Origin: Thermodesulfovibrionia bacterium
GTDB taxonomy: Bacteria > Nitrospirota > Thermodesulfovibrionia > UBA6902
Length of the DNA: 64,000 nt
Direction: 5' to 3'
Assembly: GCA_030646035.1 (NCBI GenBank)
Contig: JAUSMY010000046.1
Coordinates: forward strand, 1-64,000
The notes beneath the pieces were generated by a model, which saw only the letters and a list, made by a program, of their open reading frames with translations, had not been told where the DNA came from and ran no database searches. The number at the start of each line of letters is the position of its first letter. The stretch's first letter is position 1. Both the position numbers and the translations under genes were made by a program. Shown here piece by piece: positions 1 to 8,514 of the stretch.

Positions 1-334
<334 letters not shown>

Positions 335-383
335 TCATTACTCAAATTCTAACAGTTATTAAATAATAGTTTTATTATTCCAT

Positions 384-411
384 AAGCCCACAGACAAGTG
401 GGTTTTTTTTT
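384..411 (+). terminator. Rho-independent terminator after 23S rRNA
   Basis: A short stem CCCAC/GTGGG with loop AGACAA is followed by nine T residues. It lies 50 bases after the 23S end and closes the rRNA transcript without a 5S gene. A weaker AATAATA/TATTATT hairpin lies just upstream. Confidence 0.85.
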
Positions 412-483
412 GTAAAAATTTTGCAATTCAACTATCTGTAAATATACATTTTTCTTAATAGAAGATTTTTATTATTAAAATTC

Positions 484-512
484 TTGTTTTTTACTCTAAT
501 TTCAGATATAAT
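484..512 (+). promoter_or_regulatory. Sigma-70 type promoter for rpoD
   Basis: TTGTTT at 484-489 and a perfect TATAAT at 507-512 are separated by 17 bases. The start codon of rpoD lies 35 bases downstream of the -10 box. Predicted from consensus only. Confidence 0.7.
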
Positions 513-547
513 CTCAAGTTATACATCCCATAATTCAATATAAGCTT

Positions 548-1972
548 ATGAAAGAACGAGATATAGTAGACGAAATAATTGAAATAGGTAAGAAGAAAGG
601 CGTCTTAACGTATGATGAGATAAACGAGGCCCTTCCTTCTGAATTTTTCAGTCCTGATGAAATTGAAGATCTCATGGATCTTCTGCAGGATATGGGCATT
701 GATATTGTTGATGAAGAAGCACAGCCATTGGAGAAGGAAGAGGTCCAGGGATATGAGAAGACAGAGGATCTTGTCCAGGCGTACTTTCATTCCATGGGAG
801 ACATCTCCATACTCACTAAAGCGGAGGAGGTTGAGCTTGCCAAGAAACTTGAGGAAGGAAAAGGTATCATTGCTGAAATCATCTTAAATCTTCCCATAAC
901 AAAGAAAATTGAAAAGACCATTCCTTTTGATGCTGAGGTGTTTGAGGAGGAATCTGAGAGGATTGACGTGGTTGTTGACCTCGCCTTAAGTAGGATCAGA
1001 GCCATGGTTGATGAGGTGAGATCATCAAATAAAAAAATGAAGAAGTATGGCGGTTCACTTAAGGCCTTAGGTTTAATGATAAAACATGAAAAAAGCAAAA
1101 AGAGGGTTAGACATTCTTTGCTTCTGGAAATGGAAGAGACAGCAAGCAAGGCGAGGAAAGCATTCAAGAAGATAGAGTCAGAGGTGGGGATTAAGATAGA
1201 CAACCTTTTATTAATGTGGGACAGGATCTTTAAAGTTCAAGCATTTGTTCATGAGGCCAAGGGTGAGCTTATCACCAGAAATCTAAGACTTGTAGTTAAC
1301 ATTGCAAAAAATTATGTAGGCAGAGGATTGCCTCTTCTGGATCTTATACAGGAAGGCAATATCGGGCTTATGAAAGCTGTTGATAAATTTAAGTATGAAA
1401 AAGGTTATAAATTCAGTACGTATGCAACGTGGTGGATAAGGCAGGCAATTACAAGGGCGCTGATAGATCAGACCAAGACTATAAGGGTGCCTGTTCATAT
1501 GATGGAGTTTTATAACAGGGTTACAAAGGCATCAAGAGAGCTCACTCAGGAACTTGGAAGAGAGCCGACCAATGAAGAGATTGGAAAGAAACTTGAAGTC
1601 ACCACAAAGAAAGTCGAGGATGTTTTTAGGGCTATCCAGGATCCTATTGCGCTTCAGACTCCTGTTGGTGATGAAGATACCGAACTTGAAGATTTCATAG
1701 GGGACAAAAACAGCCCTTCACCTTATACAGAAGCTGAGAAAAAAGAGGTATCCGGTTATATCAAGAAAGTACTTGGTACCCTTACTCCGAAAGAGGAGAA
1801 GGTAATTAGAATGAGGTTTGGTATCGGAGTAGACAGGGATCATACACTTGAAGAGGTCGGCAGGCATCTTGCAATCACCAGAGAAAGGGTAAGGCAGATA
1901 GAAGCAAAGGCTTTGAGAAAACTTAAGCACCCTACAAGGTTGAAGGCGCTTAAGACTTTGGTAAGTACCTAA
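548..1972 (+). CDS. rpoD: RNA polymerase primary sigma factor RpoD (sigma-70)
   Basis: Housekeeping sigma factor that gives RNA polymerase its promoter specificity. All sigma-70 regions are visible. A region 1.1-like N-terminus spans about residues 1-55. Region 1.2 is around [20 protein letters not shown]. Region 2 runs from [15 protein letters not shown] through [13 protein letters not shown], with core binding and -10 recognition. Region 3 follows VPVHM. Region 4 has [14 protein letters not shown] and the HTH segment [17 protein letters not shown]. At 474 aa it is shorter than the E. coli protein because the non-conserved insert between regions 1.2 and 2 is smaller, as in many other phyla. 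No clear Shine-Dalgarno precedes the ATG. A well-formed promoter lies upstream, and the gene stands alone between two terminators without dnaG. Confidence 0.97.
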   Translation: MKERDIVDEIIEIGKKKGVLTYDEINEALPSEFFSPDEIEDLMDLLQDMGIDIVDEEAQPLEKEEVQGYEKTEDLVQAYFHSMGDISILTKAEEVELAKKLEEGKGIIAEIILNLPITKKIEKTIPFDAEVFEEESERIDVVVDLALSRIRAMVDEVRSSNKKMKKYGGSLKALGLMIKHEKSKKRVRHSLLLEMEETASKARKAFKKIESEVGIKIDNLLLMWDRIFKVQAFVHEAKGELITRNLRLVVNIAKNYVGRGLPLLDLIQEGNIGLMKAVDKFKYEKGYKFSTYATWWIRQAITRALIDQTKTIRVPVHMMEFYNRVTKASRELTQELGREPTNEEIGKKLEVTTKKVEDVFRAIQDPIALQTPVGDEDTELEDFIGDKNSPSPYTEAEKKEVSGYIKKVLGTLTPKEEKVIRMRFGIGVDRDHTLEEVGRHLAITRERVRQIEAKALRKLKHPTRLKALKTLVST

Positions 1973-1995
1973 AAAATTATTTATAATGTAGATAT

Positions 1996-2030
1996 AAAAA
2001 AGGGGAGCAGAATTCTGCTCCCCTTTTTTT
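1996..2030. terminator. Bidirectional terminator between rpoD and the LysM gene
   Basis: A GC-rich stem AGGGGAGCAG/CTGCTCCCCT is flanked by A-runs and T-runs on both sides, so it can end transcription from rpoD (+) and from the convergent LysM gene (-). Confidence 0.92.
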
Positions 2031-2058
2031 ATTCGGTTTATTAGTGATTATGCAGTAA

Positions 2059-3033
2059 TTATTTCTTCCCCCATGTATCGCCTGTCATCACTTCCTGCTG
2101 GATATCAAGTATAATGGCAGCCGCAGTATTGGATCTTGTGGATATAACCTGTAAAGTACCCATCGGAGCATTGTCCTGAATTGAAAAGACATCACCTGGT
2201 TCAAGACCGTCTTCAGAACCTTTGTCGAGATAAACAATATCGCCTTTATACGAAATATGGTTGTCAAGCTTTGACCCTACGATATAGCCATGAATGTCAG
2301 GAGTTCTTGCTGTCATGAGACGTGCAGGCGGAGGGCATCCAATATATGCCATTAGATTATCACCGTCGTCAACATGATCATATTCTTCAATGATTATAGC
2401 TTTAGTAGTGTTATTCTCAATCCCTACAACTTCAAGCAGACCTGTCACCTTAACCTGATATCCAAGTTTGCTGCCAGTCTTTGGATGTTTGATTTCCTTC
2501 ATCTTTCTTATAGATAAGAACATATCACCAACCGAAACTTCGTTTCCGATTTTCAGAAATACAGTTTCGGTCTTCCCGAAAAGATTTCTTCCTCTATTAG
2601 TAAAAAATACTTCTCCGAGACTCTGATATTCATTTGACACCCACCCGGTTGAGACGTAGGTGTTTTTGTCTACAATATATTCAATTTCAGGTTTGGAAGA
2701 TTCTGCTATGACAGGTTTGAACTCCGGGAAGTCCAGTTCAAGCTCATCAGTAGCAGTCTTATCTCCCGTATTTTGTGTATCCTTGGTCAAGCGCATAAGT
2801 TCTTCTGGAATCCATATCTTGCTTCCGGGATAGATGAGGTCAGGATTGGCAATTTGAGGATTGGCATGCCAAAGCTTTGGCCATAACATAGGTTCTTTCA
2901 GTTCGTTATTAGAGATATCCCAGAGCGTATCGCCTTTTATTATGATATAGTTTTTTGATTCTGTATCATCTGCACTCGCATAGTTAATAATAAGCCCGAA
3001 TACAATGACCAGTAATAATGCTCTTATCTTCAT
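2059..3033 (-). CDS. Secreted LysM domain protein
   Basis: This 324-residue protein has a signal peptide of about 21 residues (basic MKIR, hydrophobic core, ending YASA). A LysM domain spans about residues 28-78, with the hallmark IIKGDTLWDISN, the segment WPKLWHANPQIANPDLIYPG and KIWIPEEL. LysM domains bind peptidoglycan glycan chains, so the protein probably sits in the periplasm on the cell wall. The remaining 220 residues are beta-rich with repeated VxxGD motifs (SVGDMF, EPGDVFSI) and resemble the C-terminal parts of other LysM envelope proteins, but I cannot name their function. It is a single gene, convergent with rpoD and separated from the arg genes by 64 bases. The family is certain; the role is not. 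Confidence 0.85.
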   Translation of the reverse strand: MKIRALLLVIVFGLIINYASADDTESKNYIIIKGDTLWDISNNELKEPMLWPKLWHANPQIANPDLIYPGSKIWIPEELMRLTKDTQNTGDKTATDELELDFPEFKPVIAESSKPEIEYIVDKNTYVSTGWVSNEYQSLGEVFFTNRGRNLFGKTETVFLKIGNEVSVGDMFLSIRKMKEIKHPKTGSKLGYQVKVTGLLEVVGIENNTTKAIIIEEYDHVDDGDNLMAYIGCPPPARLMTARTPDIHGYIVGSKLDNHISYKGDIVYLDKGSEDGLEPGDVFSIQDNAPMGTLQVISTRSNTAAAIILDIQQEVMTGDTWGKK

Positions 3034-3097
3034 TTGGATTCCTCCATGGAATTTAATCTGTAGTTACAATATATCATAAAATAATATTATATTGAAG

Positions 3098-4303
3098 CTA
3101 AGTTGAATATTCAGCGTTAATCTTTATGTATTTTTCAGTTAGGTCACATGTAAGGATGCTGGCACATCGTTTACCAAGGCCGATGTTTACAGTAATGTTT
3201 ATCTCTTTATTGGCGAATAAATTTCGTGATATCTTAGTCTTGCTGTTTCTGATCCCATTGCTTACGATCTTGCATTTATTGATATAAATTTCTATCTTGT
3301 TTTCATTGATGTCAACTCCGGCATATCCTATGGCAGATATTATCCTGCCCCAGTTCGGGTCTTGCCCGTATATGGCTGTCTTGACAAGCATAGAGCTGGC
3401 GATTGCCCTGGCAATATCTTCGGCATCCTCTTCCGTTTTTGCCCCTTTGACCTTAACCTCGATTAGTTTTGTTGCGCCTTCACCGTCTATCGCTATCATT
3501 TTTGCAAGATTATATGTGAGTTCAATCAATGCATCTTCAAAGACTTTGTAGTCAGATGATTTTCGGGTTATCGGGATATTGCCGAGCATTCCGTTGGCCA
3601 TGATCATTACAGTATCGTTTGTGCTCATATCATTGTCCACTACCAGTCTGTTGAATGATTGTTTTACAGCTGCTTTAAGGGCGTAGTCGAGAGCTTTTGG
3701 TGTAATATCTATATCAGTGACGATATAGCTCAGCATTGTTGCCATATTCGGAGAGATCATACCTGACCCCTTGGCTATGCCTGCAATAGTTCCGACCTTG
3801 CTGCCGATTCTTATCTTTTTTGAAACCACCTTAGGAAAAGTATCGGTGGTCATTATGGCTAAAGAGATCCTATCTAATGAAAGAGGGGAAAGCATTTTCA
3901 CAGCATCCGGTATCGCCTTTCTTATCTTTGCCATCGGAAGCGGGATTCCTATTATTCCTGTTGATGATACATAGACAAGATTGTTTCTGATTCCCAGTTC
4001 CTTTGCTGTAAGTCTTGTCATCTCAGATGCGTCTTTTAAACCTGTTTCACCTGTGCATGCATTGGCGTTGCCGCTGTTTATAATTATGGCTTGGCCCTTT
4101 CCGGATCTTATTCGTTTTATATCAAGCTTGACAGGAGCTGCTTTAACCTTATTGGTAGTGAAGACGCCTGCTATATTTGCCGGCTTTTCTGAAAATATAA
4201 TTCCGAGGTCAGGTTTATTTGTCTTCTTTTTAATTCCGACAGATATGCCTGAGAACATAAATCCAGGGACAAGGAGTTTCTTATTAACAGATGGCTTGCG
4301 CAT
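3098..4303 (-). CDS. argJ: Arginine biosynthesis bifunctional protein ArgJ
   Basis: Ornithine acetyltransferase/N-acetylglutamate synthase: it moves the acetyl group from N-acetylornithine to glutamate, recycling it in arginine synthesis. The 401-residue length is typical. The self-cleavage site is present in GSGMISPNMATMLSYIVTD, where Thr189 becomes the N-terminal nucleophile of the beta chain. Other family motifs are GVFTTNKVKAAPV and INSGNANACTG. The gene starts one base into the argC stop (TAATG), so the two are translationally coupled, and both belong to the cyclic arginine pathway. From sequence alone I cannot tell whether it is mono- or bifunctional. Confidence 0.96.
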   Translation of the reverse strand: MRKPSVNKKLLVPGFMFSGISVGIKKKTNKPDLGIIFSEKPANIAGVFTTNKVKAAPVKLDIKRIRSGKGQAIIINSGNANACTGETGLKDASEMTRLTAKELGIRNNLVYVSSTGIIGIPLPMAKIRKAIPDAVKMLSPLSLDRISLAIMTTDTFPKVVSKKIRIGSKVGTIAGIAKGSGMISPNMATMLSYIVTDIDITPKALDYALKAAVKQSFNRLVVDNDMSTNDTVMIMANGMLGNIPITRKSSDYKVFEDALIELTYNLAKMIAIDGEGATKLIEVKVKGAKTEEDAEDIARAIASSMLVKTAIYGQDPNWGRIISAIGYAGVDINENKIEIYINKCKIVSNGIRNSKTKISRNLFANKEINITVNIGLGKRCASILTCDLTEKYIKINAEYST

Positions 4304-5349
4304 TAAGGAAATATGGGAAGGGTGTGAAGACCCTCTGTCTCATCGAAGCCGGACATTATATTCATGTTCTGAACAGCTTGGCCTGAAGCCCCTTTCAGAA
4401 GGTTGTCGATTGCGCTTATAATGATGAGTGTATTATGGCTATGGCTTCGCTTGTCAAGGAATACAGATATGTCGCAGAAGTTGCTTCCTTTTACAGCCTT
4501 TGTGGTCGGATAAATTCCATTATTAAGAACTCTGACAAAAGGTTCGTTTTTATAAAAGTTCCTGTAGATCTGCTGAATCTTTGACAGGTTCATGCCGTCT
4601 TTAATGCGGATGTAAGTGGTGCTGAGCATCCCCCTGTCCATAGGGATCAGGTGCGGAGTGAAAATTATCTTGATCTTCTTCCCTGAAATATGATTCAGCT
4701 CCTGCTCTATTTCAGGAGTATGTCTATGGTTGCTTACAGCATATGCTTTGACAGACTCATTTACTTCACAGAACATGAAGGGTTGTGAAGGATTTCTGCC
4801 AGCTCCTGAGACACCTGATTTTGAATCTATAATAATGGAATCAGTATCAACAAAATCTTTGTTAATTATAGGAGCCAGGGCAAGGACTATAGATGTAGGG
4901 TAACAGCCAGGGTTAGCGATTATCGATGCAGATCTTATCTTTTCCCTATTGACCTCGGGAAGGCCGTAAACAGCTTTTTTGAGAAGGGGCTGACAGATAT
5001 GTTTGGTGCCGTACCACTTCTGATATGTTCTGGCGCTCTTCAGTCTGAAGTCAGCTGAAAGGTCTATAACCTTTTTACCTGCTTCATGAAGATATGCAAC
5101 AACCGGCTGAGAGGTCTTGTGAGGGAGACAGAGAAAAAAGAGATCGGCTTTGTTTGTAAGTGTTGCAAGATGCAGTTTTTCAAGCTTGAGAATGGAATCT
5201 CTTGAGTGAAGGAATAGATCAGATATGGATGAACCTGCCAGACGTTCTGAAGTGACAGCTGCTATCTTGACATGCGGGTGGTGCTGCAGAATCCTGAAGA
5301 GTTCACCACCTGTATATCCACTGCCTCCTAAGATAGCAACTTTTAACAT
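4303..5349 (-). CDS. argC: N-acetyl-gamma-glutamyl-phosphate reductase ArgC
   Basis: NADPH-dependent third step of arginine synthesis: reduction of N-acetylglutamyl phosphate to the semialdehyde. The N-terminal Rossmann motif GGSGYTGGELFRIL, the catalytic Cys149 in ANPGCYPTS and the C-terminal HRHTPEIEQEL segment are visible. The length (348 aa) is normal. It is upstream of and overlaps argJ, giving an argC-argJ pair on the minus strand, with a 102-base gap from rpsI. Confidence 0.96.
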   Translation of the reverse strand: MLKVAILGGSGYTGGELFRILQHHPHVKIAAVTSERLAGSSISDLFLHSRDSILKLEKLHLATLTNKADLFFLCLPHKTSQPVVAYLHEAGKKVIDLSADFRLKSARTYQKWYGTKHICQPLLKKAVYGLPEVNREKIRSASIIANPGCYPTSIVLALAPIINKDFVDTDSIIIDSKSGVSGAGRNPSQPFMFCEVNESVKAYAVSNHRHTPEIEQELNHISGKKIKIIFTPHLIPMDRGMLSTTYIRIKDGMNLSKIQQIYRNFYKNEPFVRVLNNGIYPTTKAVKGSNFCDISVFLDKRSHSHNTLIIISAIDNLLKGASGQAVQNMNIMSGFDETEGLHTLPIFP

Positions 5350-5451
5350 TTAAAGACCGTATGTGTAATCAGTTATGAGTGATATTAATAAAAGCTTCAG
5401 ATAGAAATCTAACTAGATACGCAATACGCTTCACTGGTCACGGTTTATTAA

Positions 5452-5844
5452 TTATCTCTTTGAGAACTGGAAGCGTGCCCTTGCACCCTTTTGGCCGTAC
5501 TTCTTTCTCTCGACCGCACGTGGGTCTCTCGTTAAGAAGCCCTCTTTTTTAAGCGGTCCCCTGAAATCGGAATTGATCTTAATGAGCGCTCTGGCTATGC
5601 CGTGCTTGATAGCGCCGGCCTGTCCGGTTACTCCTCCGCCCTTTACCCTGACATTGACATCATACTTGCCGTTGACCGCAACAGAATTTAACGGCTGAAG
5701 AACTATCATCTTCATTGTATCTAAAGGAAAATACTCCACAAGTGGTTTTTTGTTGATTGTGATATTTCCGGGGCCAGGTTTCAGGAAAACTTGCGCAATA
5801 GAATTTTTTCTTCTTCCGGTTGCGTTATATAATATCTCTGCCAT
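5452..5844 (-). CDS. rpsI: 30S ribosomal protein S9
   Basis: Small-subunit protein whose C-terminal tail reaches the P-site tRNA. The conserved start [14 protein letters not shown], the [19 protein letters not shown] core and the basic tail ending FQFSKR are all present. At 130 aa it is full length. It follows rplM by 15 bases in the standard rplM-rpsI operon. Confidence 0.98.
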   Translation of the reverse strand: MAEILYNATGRRKNSIAQVFLKPGPGNITINKKPLVEYFPLDTMKMIVLQPLNSVAVNGKYDVNVRVKGGGVTGQAGAIKHGIARALIKINSDFRGPLKKEGFLTRDPRAVERKKYGQKGARARFQFSKR

Positions 5845-5859
5845 GTTCTAAAAAACTCC

Positions 5860-6294
5860 TTATTTGGTCAAAGTTAATGGTTCAGGATTTTGTGCTACAT
5901 GAGGATGGTCTGTGCCGCTGTAGACCTTTAGTTTCTTTATCTGTTCCCTGCCGAGAGTATTTTTAGGAAGCATCCCGCGGATCGCAGTGGTAAGGAGCTT
6001 TTCAGGGTTAAGCTTTATAAGGTCTTTTGCGGTCTCTTTCTTTATTCCACCCGGATAACCGGTGTGGTGATAGTATACCTTCTGCACAAGCTTGTTGCCT
6101 GTAAGCTGGATCTTGCCGGCATTTATGATGATAACACCATCACCTGTATCAGCATTAGGGGTGTATATTGGTTTGGTCTTGCCTCTGAGCACTGAAGCTA
6201 CCCTTGAAGCCAGCCTTCCCAGTACCTGCCCATCAGCATCAACAACATACCATTTTGTGTCTACATCGCTCTTTTTTGTAAATACAGTTTTCAT
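5860..6294 (-). CDS. rplM: 50S ribosomal protein L13
   Basis: Early-assembly large-subunit protein. Family motifs are [16 protein letters not shown], the [18 protein letters not shown] segment, [10 protein letters not shown] and [12 protein letters not shown]. At 144 aa it is full length. It is first in the rplM-rpsI operon, with a good ribosome binding site (GAGG) and a strong promoter about 40 bases upstream. Confidence 0.98.
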   Translation of the reverse strand: MKTVFTKKSDVDTKWYVVDADGQVLGRLASRVASVLRGKTKPIYTPNADTGDGVIIINAGKIQLTGNKLVQKVYYHHTGYPGGIKKETAKDLIKLNPEKLLTTAIRGMLPKNTLGREQIKKLKVYSGTDHPHVAQNPEPLTLTK

Positions 6295-6334
6295 ATTTCC
6301 TCAGATCTAAATATAGTAAATTATTTGAACATAT

Positions 6335-6364
6335 ATATTATGTTATATGTTCTTTATTTGTCAA
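6335..6364 (-). promoter_or_regulatory. Promoter for rplM-rpsI, with an overlapping palindrome
   Basis: Reading on the minus strand, a perfect TTGACA (6364-6359) and TAATAT (6340-6335) are separated by 18 bases. The perfect inverted repeat GAACATATA/TATATGTTC (6327-6352) covers the -10 box and most of the spacer, so a repressor or attenuating hairpin could act here. The promoter call is good; the regulatory role of the palindrome is inference. Confidence 0.65.
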
Positions 6365-6426
6365 TAAGTCAGGAAGGATAACATAATAAAAACATTAAGG
6401 CGTTATTTAATGCTTAGTGTAGAGGA

Positions 6427-6618
6427 TCATGCCCTGTCACAAGGTTGGCAGGACAGTTTTGCCCAGTCCACATCTTCCATCTCGTGGATGTATTCCTGAA
6501 TTGAATAACTTTGTCTGCAATCCATGCAGTTCAGACTTGTCCCTCTTCAGCCGATGGAGAGCTTAAGCGGCCCTCCGCAGGCATTGCATTTAAAACGGTC
6601 CTTTTCTTCACTCTTCAT
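6427..6618 (-). CDS. Candidate selenoprotein: small triple-CxxC protein with in-frame UGA
   Basis: Between dapB and rplM the minus strand reads from ATG (6618) through one in-frame TGA (6549-6547, codon 24) to a TGA stop, giving 63 residues. The first part has CNAC (residues 11-14) and GGPLKLSIG. After the TGA the frame continues as RGTSLNCMDC (CxxC at 31-34), SYSIQEYIHEMEDVDWAKL and CQPCDRA (CxxC at 57-60). All three CxxC pairs lie in one frame, so the protein clearly spans the TGA. I recall small dual-CxxC proteins in which this position is Cys or selenocysteine; I could not check this here. A GGGAG ribosome site precedes the ATG by 7 bases, and TATACT lies at 6639-6634. A SECIS-like hairpin follows the UGA. 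The alternative is a nonsense-mutated zinc-ribbon pseudogene. Function unknown, probably thiol/selenol redox or metal binding. Confidence 0.72.
6515..6529 (-). promoter_or_regulatory. SECIS-like hairpin downstream of in-frame UGA
   Basis: On the minus strand CTGCA-TGGAT-TGCAG forms a perfect 5-bp stem with a 5-base loop containing GG. The hairpin occupies bases +18 to +32 after the UGA, within the distance range expected for bacterial SECIS elements, and has G among the first two loop bases, as the bacterial consensus asks. It is short, so chance formation cannot be excluded. Confidence 0.55.
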
Positions 6619-6719
6619 TCCCTAACTCCCAAAAGTATAGTGTAACTGTATAAAACTTTAACACATTCACAGCTAAAGAGGCAAAGCGGAATAATATAAT
6701 AACTTAAACGACAGTCAAT

Positions 6720-7526
6720 CTATTTCTTGAGCCCCAATACATCCTGCATGTCGTACAAATCCGGTTCTTTACCGGCAACCCACAGGGCTGCTTTGATGGC
6801 ACCGCCTGCGAATGTGTCCCTGCTTGATGCCTTGTGAGTTATCTCGATCCTTTCGCCGATACCGCCGAATAGTACAGTATGATCACCTACAATATCACCG
6901 GCCCGGATGGTCTGCATCCCGATCTCTTTTTTTGTCCTTTCGCCTATGATCCCTTTTCTCGTATAGACAGCGGTCTTTTCAAGATCCCTCCCAAGGGCAT
7001 CAGCGAGGACCTGTGCAAGGCGTATGGCAGTGCCTGATGGGGCATCTTTCTTAAGTCTGTGGTGTGCTTCTATGACCTCAACATCATAGTCATCTCCAAG
7101 GACCTCGGCGATATCCTTAAGTATTTTCAAAAGAAGATTGATCCCGACGCTCATATTAGGCGAAAGCACACATGGGATCTTATCAGTATGGGACTTGATA
7201 GAAGCCGTTTGCTCAAATGTAAGCCCTGTTGTTCCTATGACCATTGCGATGCCTTTTGCAGCAGCGGCCTTAGTTATTGCCACAGTTGTTTCAGGATTGG
7301 AGAAATCGATCAGCACATCGGCTTTTTCTTTGATGTCATTAAGATCAGCTGAAAGTGTAACGCCGATATTCCCGATCCCTGCCGTCTCCCCGATATCAGA
7401 GCCGATCTTTGGATGGCCCTTATACTCGAGTGCCCCGACGATCTTTATCTCATCATGGTCATTTGCAAGCGCAAGTATTCTTTTCCCCATTTTCCCTGCA
7501 GCACCGGATATAATTATATTAACCAT
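6720..7526 (-). CDS. dapB: 4-hydroxy-tetrahydrodipicolinate reductase DapB
   Basis: NAD(P)H-dependent reduction of the DapA product in the lysine/meso-diaminopimelate pathway, which feeds both lysine and peptidoglycan. The Rossmann motif SGAAGKMGKRIL, the GTTGLT segment and the catalytic motif EAHHRLKKDAPSGTA (His155, His156, Lys160) are present. The 268-residue length is usual. It is last in the lysA-dapF-yacG-dapB run. AAGGAG lies just before the start codon, and the ATG follows the yacG stop directly. Confidence 0.97.
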   Translation of the reverse strand: MVNIIISGAAGKMGKRILALANDHDEIKIVGALEYKGHPKIGSDIGETAGIGNIGVTLSADLNDIKEKADVLIDFSNPETTVAITKAAAAKGIAMVIGTTGLTFEQTASIKSHTDKIPCVLSPNMSVGINLLLKILKDIAEVLGDDYDVEVIEAHHRLKKDAPSGTAIRLAQVLADALGRDLEKTAVYTRKGIIGERTKKEIGMQTIRAGDIVGDHTVLFGGIGERIEITHKASSRDTFAGGAIKAALWVAGKEPDLYDMQDVLGLKK

Positions 7527-7700
7527 TTAATTCTCCTTTTCTGATGGATCTGATTCGTCATCAAGCTTTCCCTCTATTTTATATTCTCCGGACGCCCATT
7601 TGCCGAGGTCGATAAGCTTGCACCTCTCGGAACAGAAGGGCCTGTGAGGGTTTTCCTCCCATGTTGTATCCTTTTTGCAATATGGGCATTTAATCTTCAT
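7527..7700 (-). CDS. yacG: Zinc-binding protein of the YacG (DNA gyrase inhibitor) family
   Basis: A small zinc-finger protein whose E. coli homologue binds GyrB and inhibits gyrase. The family signature is complete: CPYC, then [20 protein letters not shown], giving C-x2-C ... C-x3-C. I chose the ATG at 7700 (57 aa) because GGAG lies six bases upstream and the protein then begins MKIKCPYC, as in the family. The longer reading frame to 7715 would start at TTG. The start overlaps the dapF end by 11 bases, so it is translated with the lysine genes. Confidence 0.88.
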   Translation of the reverse strand: MKIKCPYCKKDTTWEENPHRPFCSERCKLIDLGKWASGEYKIEGKLDDESDPSEKEN

Positions 7701-8514
7701 CAACCGCTCCATCAAATACCTTCACTGCAGGACCTGTCATATATACGTGGTTGTCTTTTTTTGACCAGTCAATGAGAAGCTTACCGCCTTTAAGATGGAT
7801 AGTGACCCTTCTATCAGCAAGTTCAAGAAGTGAGGCGGCTACCGCAACCGCTGATGCTCCAGTGCCGCATGCCATGGTCTCGCCTGCGCCTCTTTCCCAT
7901 ACCCGCATCTTGATATTCTTCCTGTTCAGGATTTGTATAAACTCGACATTAGTCCTTTTCGGAAAGAGTTTGTGATTCTCTATTTCAGGGCCGATAGTTT
8001 CAACAGGAGCAGAATCAACATCCTTCACAACAATAACAGCATGCGGATTTCCCATTGATACGCAGGTAATCCTAAAGGTTTTATCTTTCAGCTTTAGGGG
8101 ATGGTCAATAATAGTTGATGGTTTAAGCTTCACAGGTATTTTTTCAGGGTCTAAAATCGGCTCTCCCATATCAACCTTGATCAGTGAACCTGCCTTTTCT
8201 GGATACATTATACCTGCAAGAGTTTCTATCGCCAGCTTTTCACTTCCGATATTATTGTCCCATATATATTTCGCAAGGCATCTTATGCCGTTGCCGCACA
8301 TCTCGACCTCTGAGCCGTCGGCATTGATGATGCCCATCTTAAAGTCAGCCTTTTTAGAGCTGCCGAGGATGATCAATTGATCAGCTCCGATTCCGAACCT
8401 GCGGTCGCAGAGTTTAAGCGCAAGCTTCTTCAGGTTTTTGATCCTGCCATTCCTGTTGTCAATGACAACAAAGTCATTGCCGAGCCCGTGCATTTTAGTG
8501 AATGCGAGTTTCAT
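7690..8514 (-). CDS. dapF: Diaminopimelate epimerase DapF
   Basis: Cofactor-independent conversion of LL- to meso-diaminopimelate. The two catalytic cysteines are visible: Cys73 in [10 protein letters not shown] and Cys216 in [13 protein letters not shown]-type context ([13 protein letters not shown]). The N-terminal motif [13 protein letters not shown] is also conserved. 274 aa is typical. It overlaps the end of lysA by 4 bases and sits between lysA and yacG. Confidence 0.97.
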   Translation of the reverse strand: MKLAFTKMHGLGNDFVVIDNRNGRIKNLKKLALKLCDRRFGIGADQLIILGSSKKADFKMGIINADGSEVEMCGNGIRCLAKYIWDNNIGSEKLAIETLAGIMYPEKAGSLIKVDMGEPILDPEKIPVKLKPSTIIDHPLKLKDKTFRITCVSMGNPHAVIVVKDVDSAPVETIGPEIENHKLFPKRTNVEFIQILNRKNIKMRVWERGAGETMACGTGASAVAVAASLLELADRRVTIHLKGGKLLIDWSKKDNHVYMTGPAVKVFDGAVDED

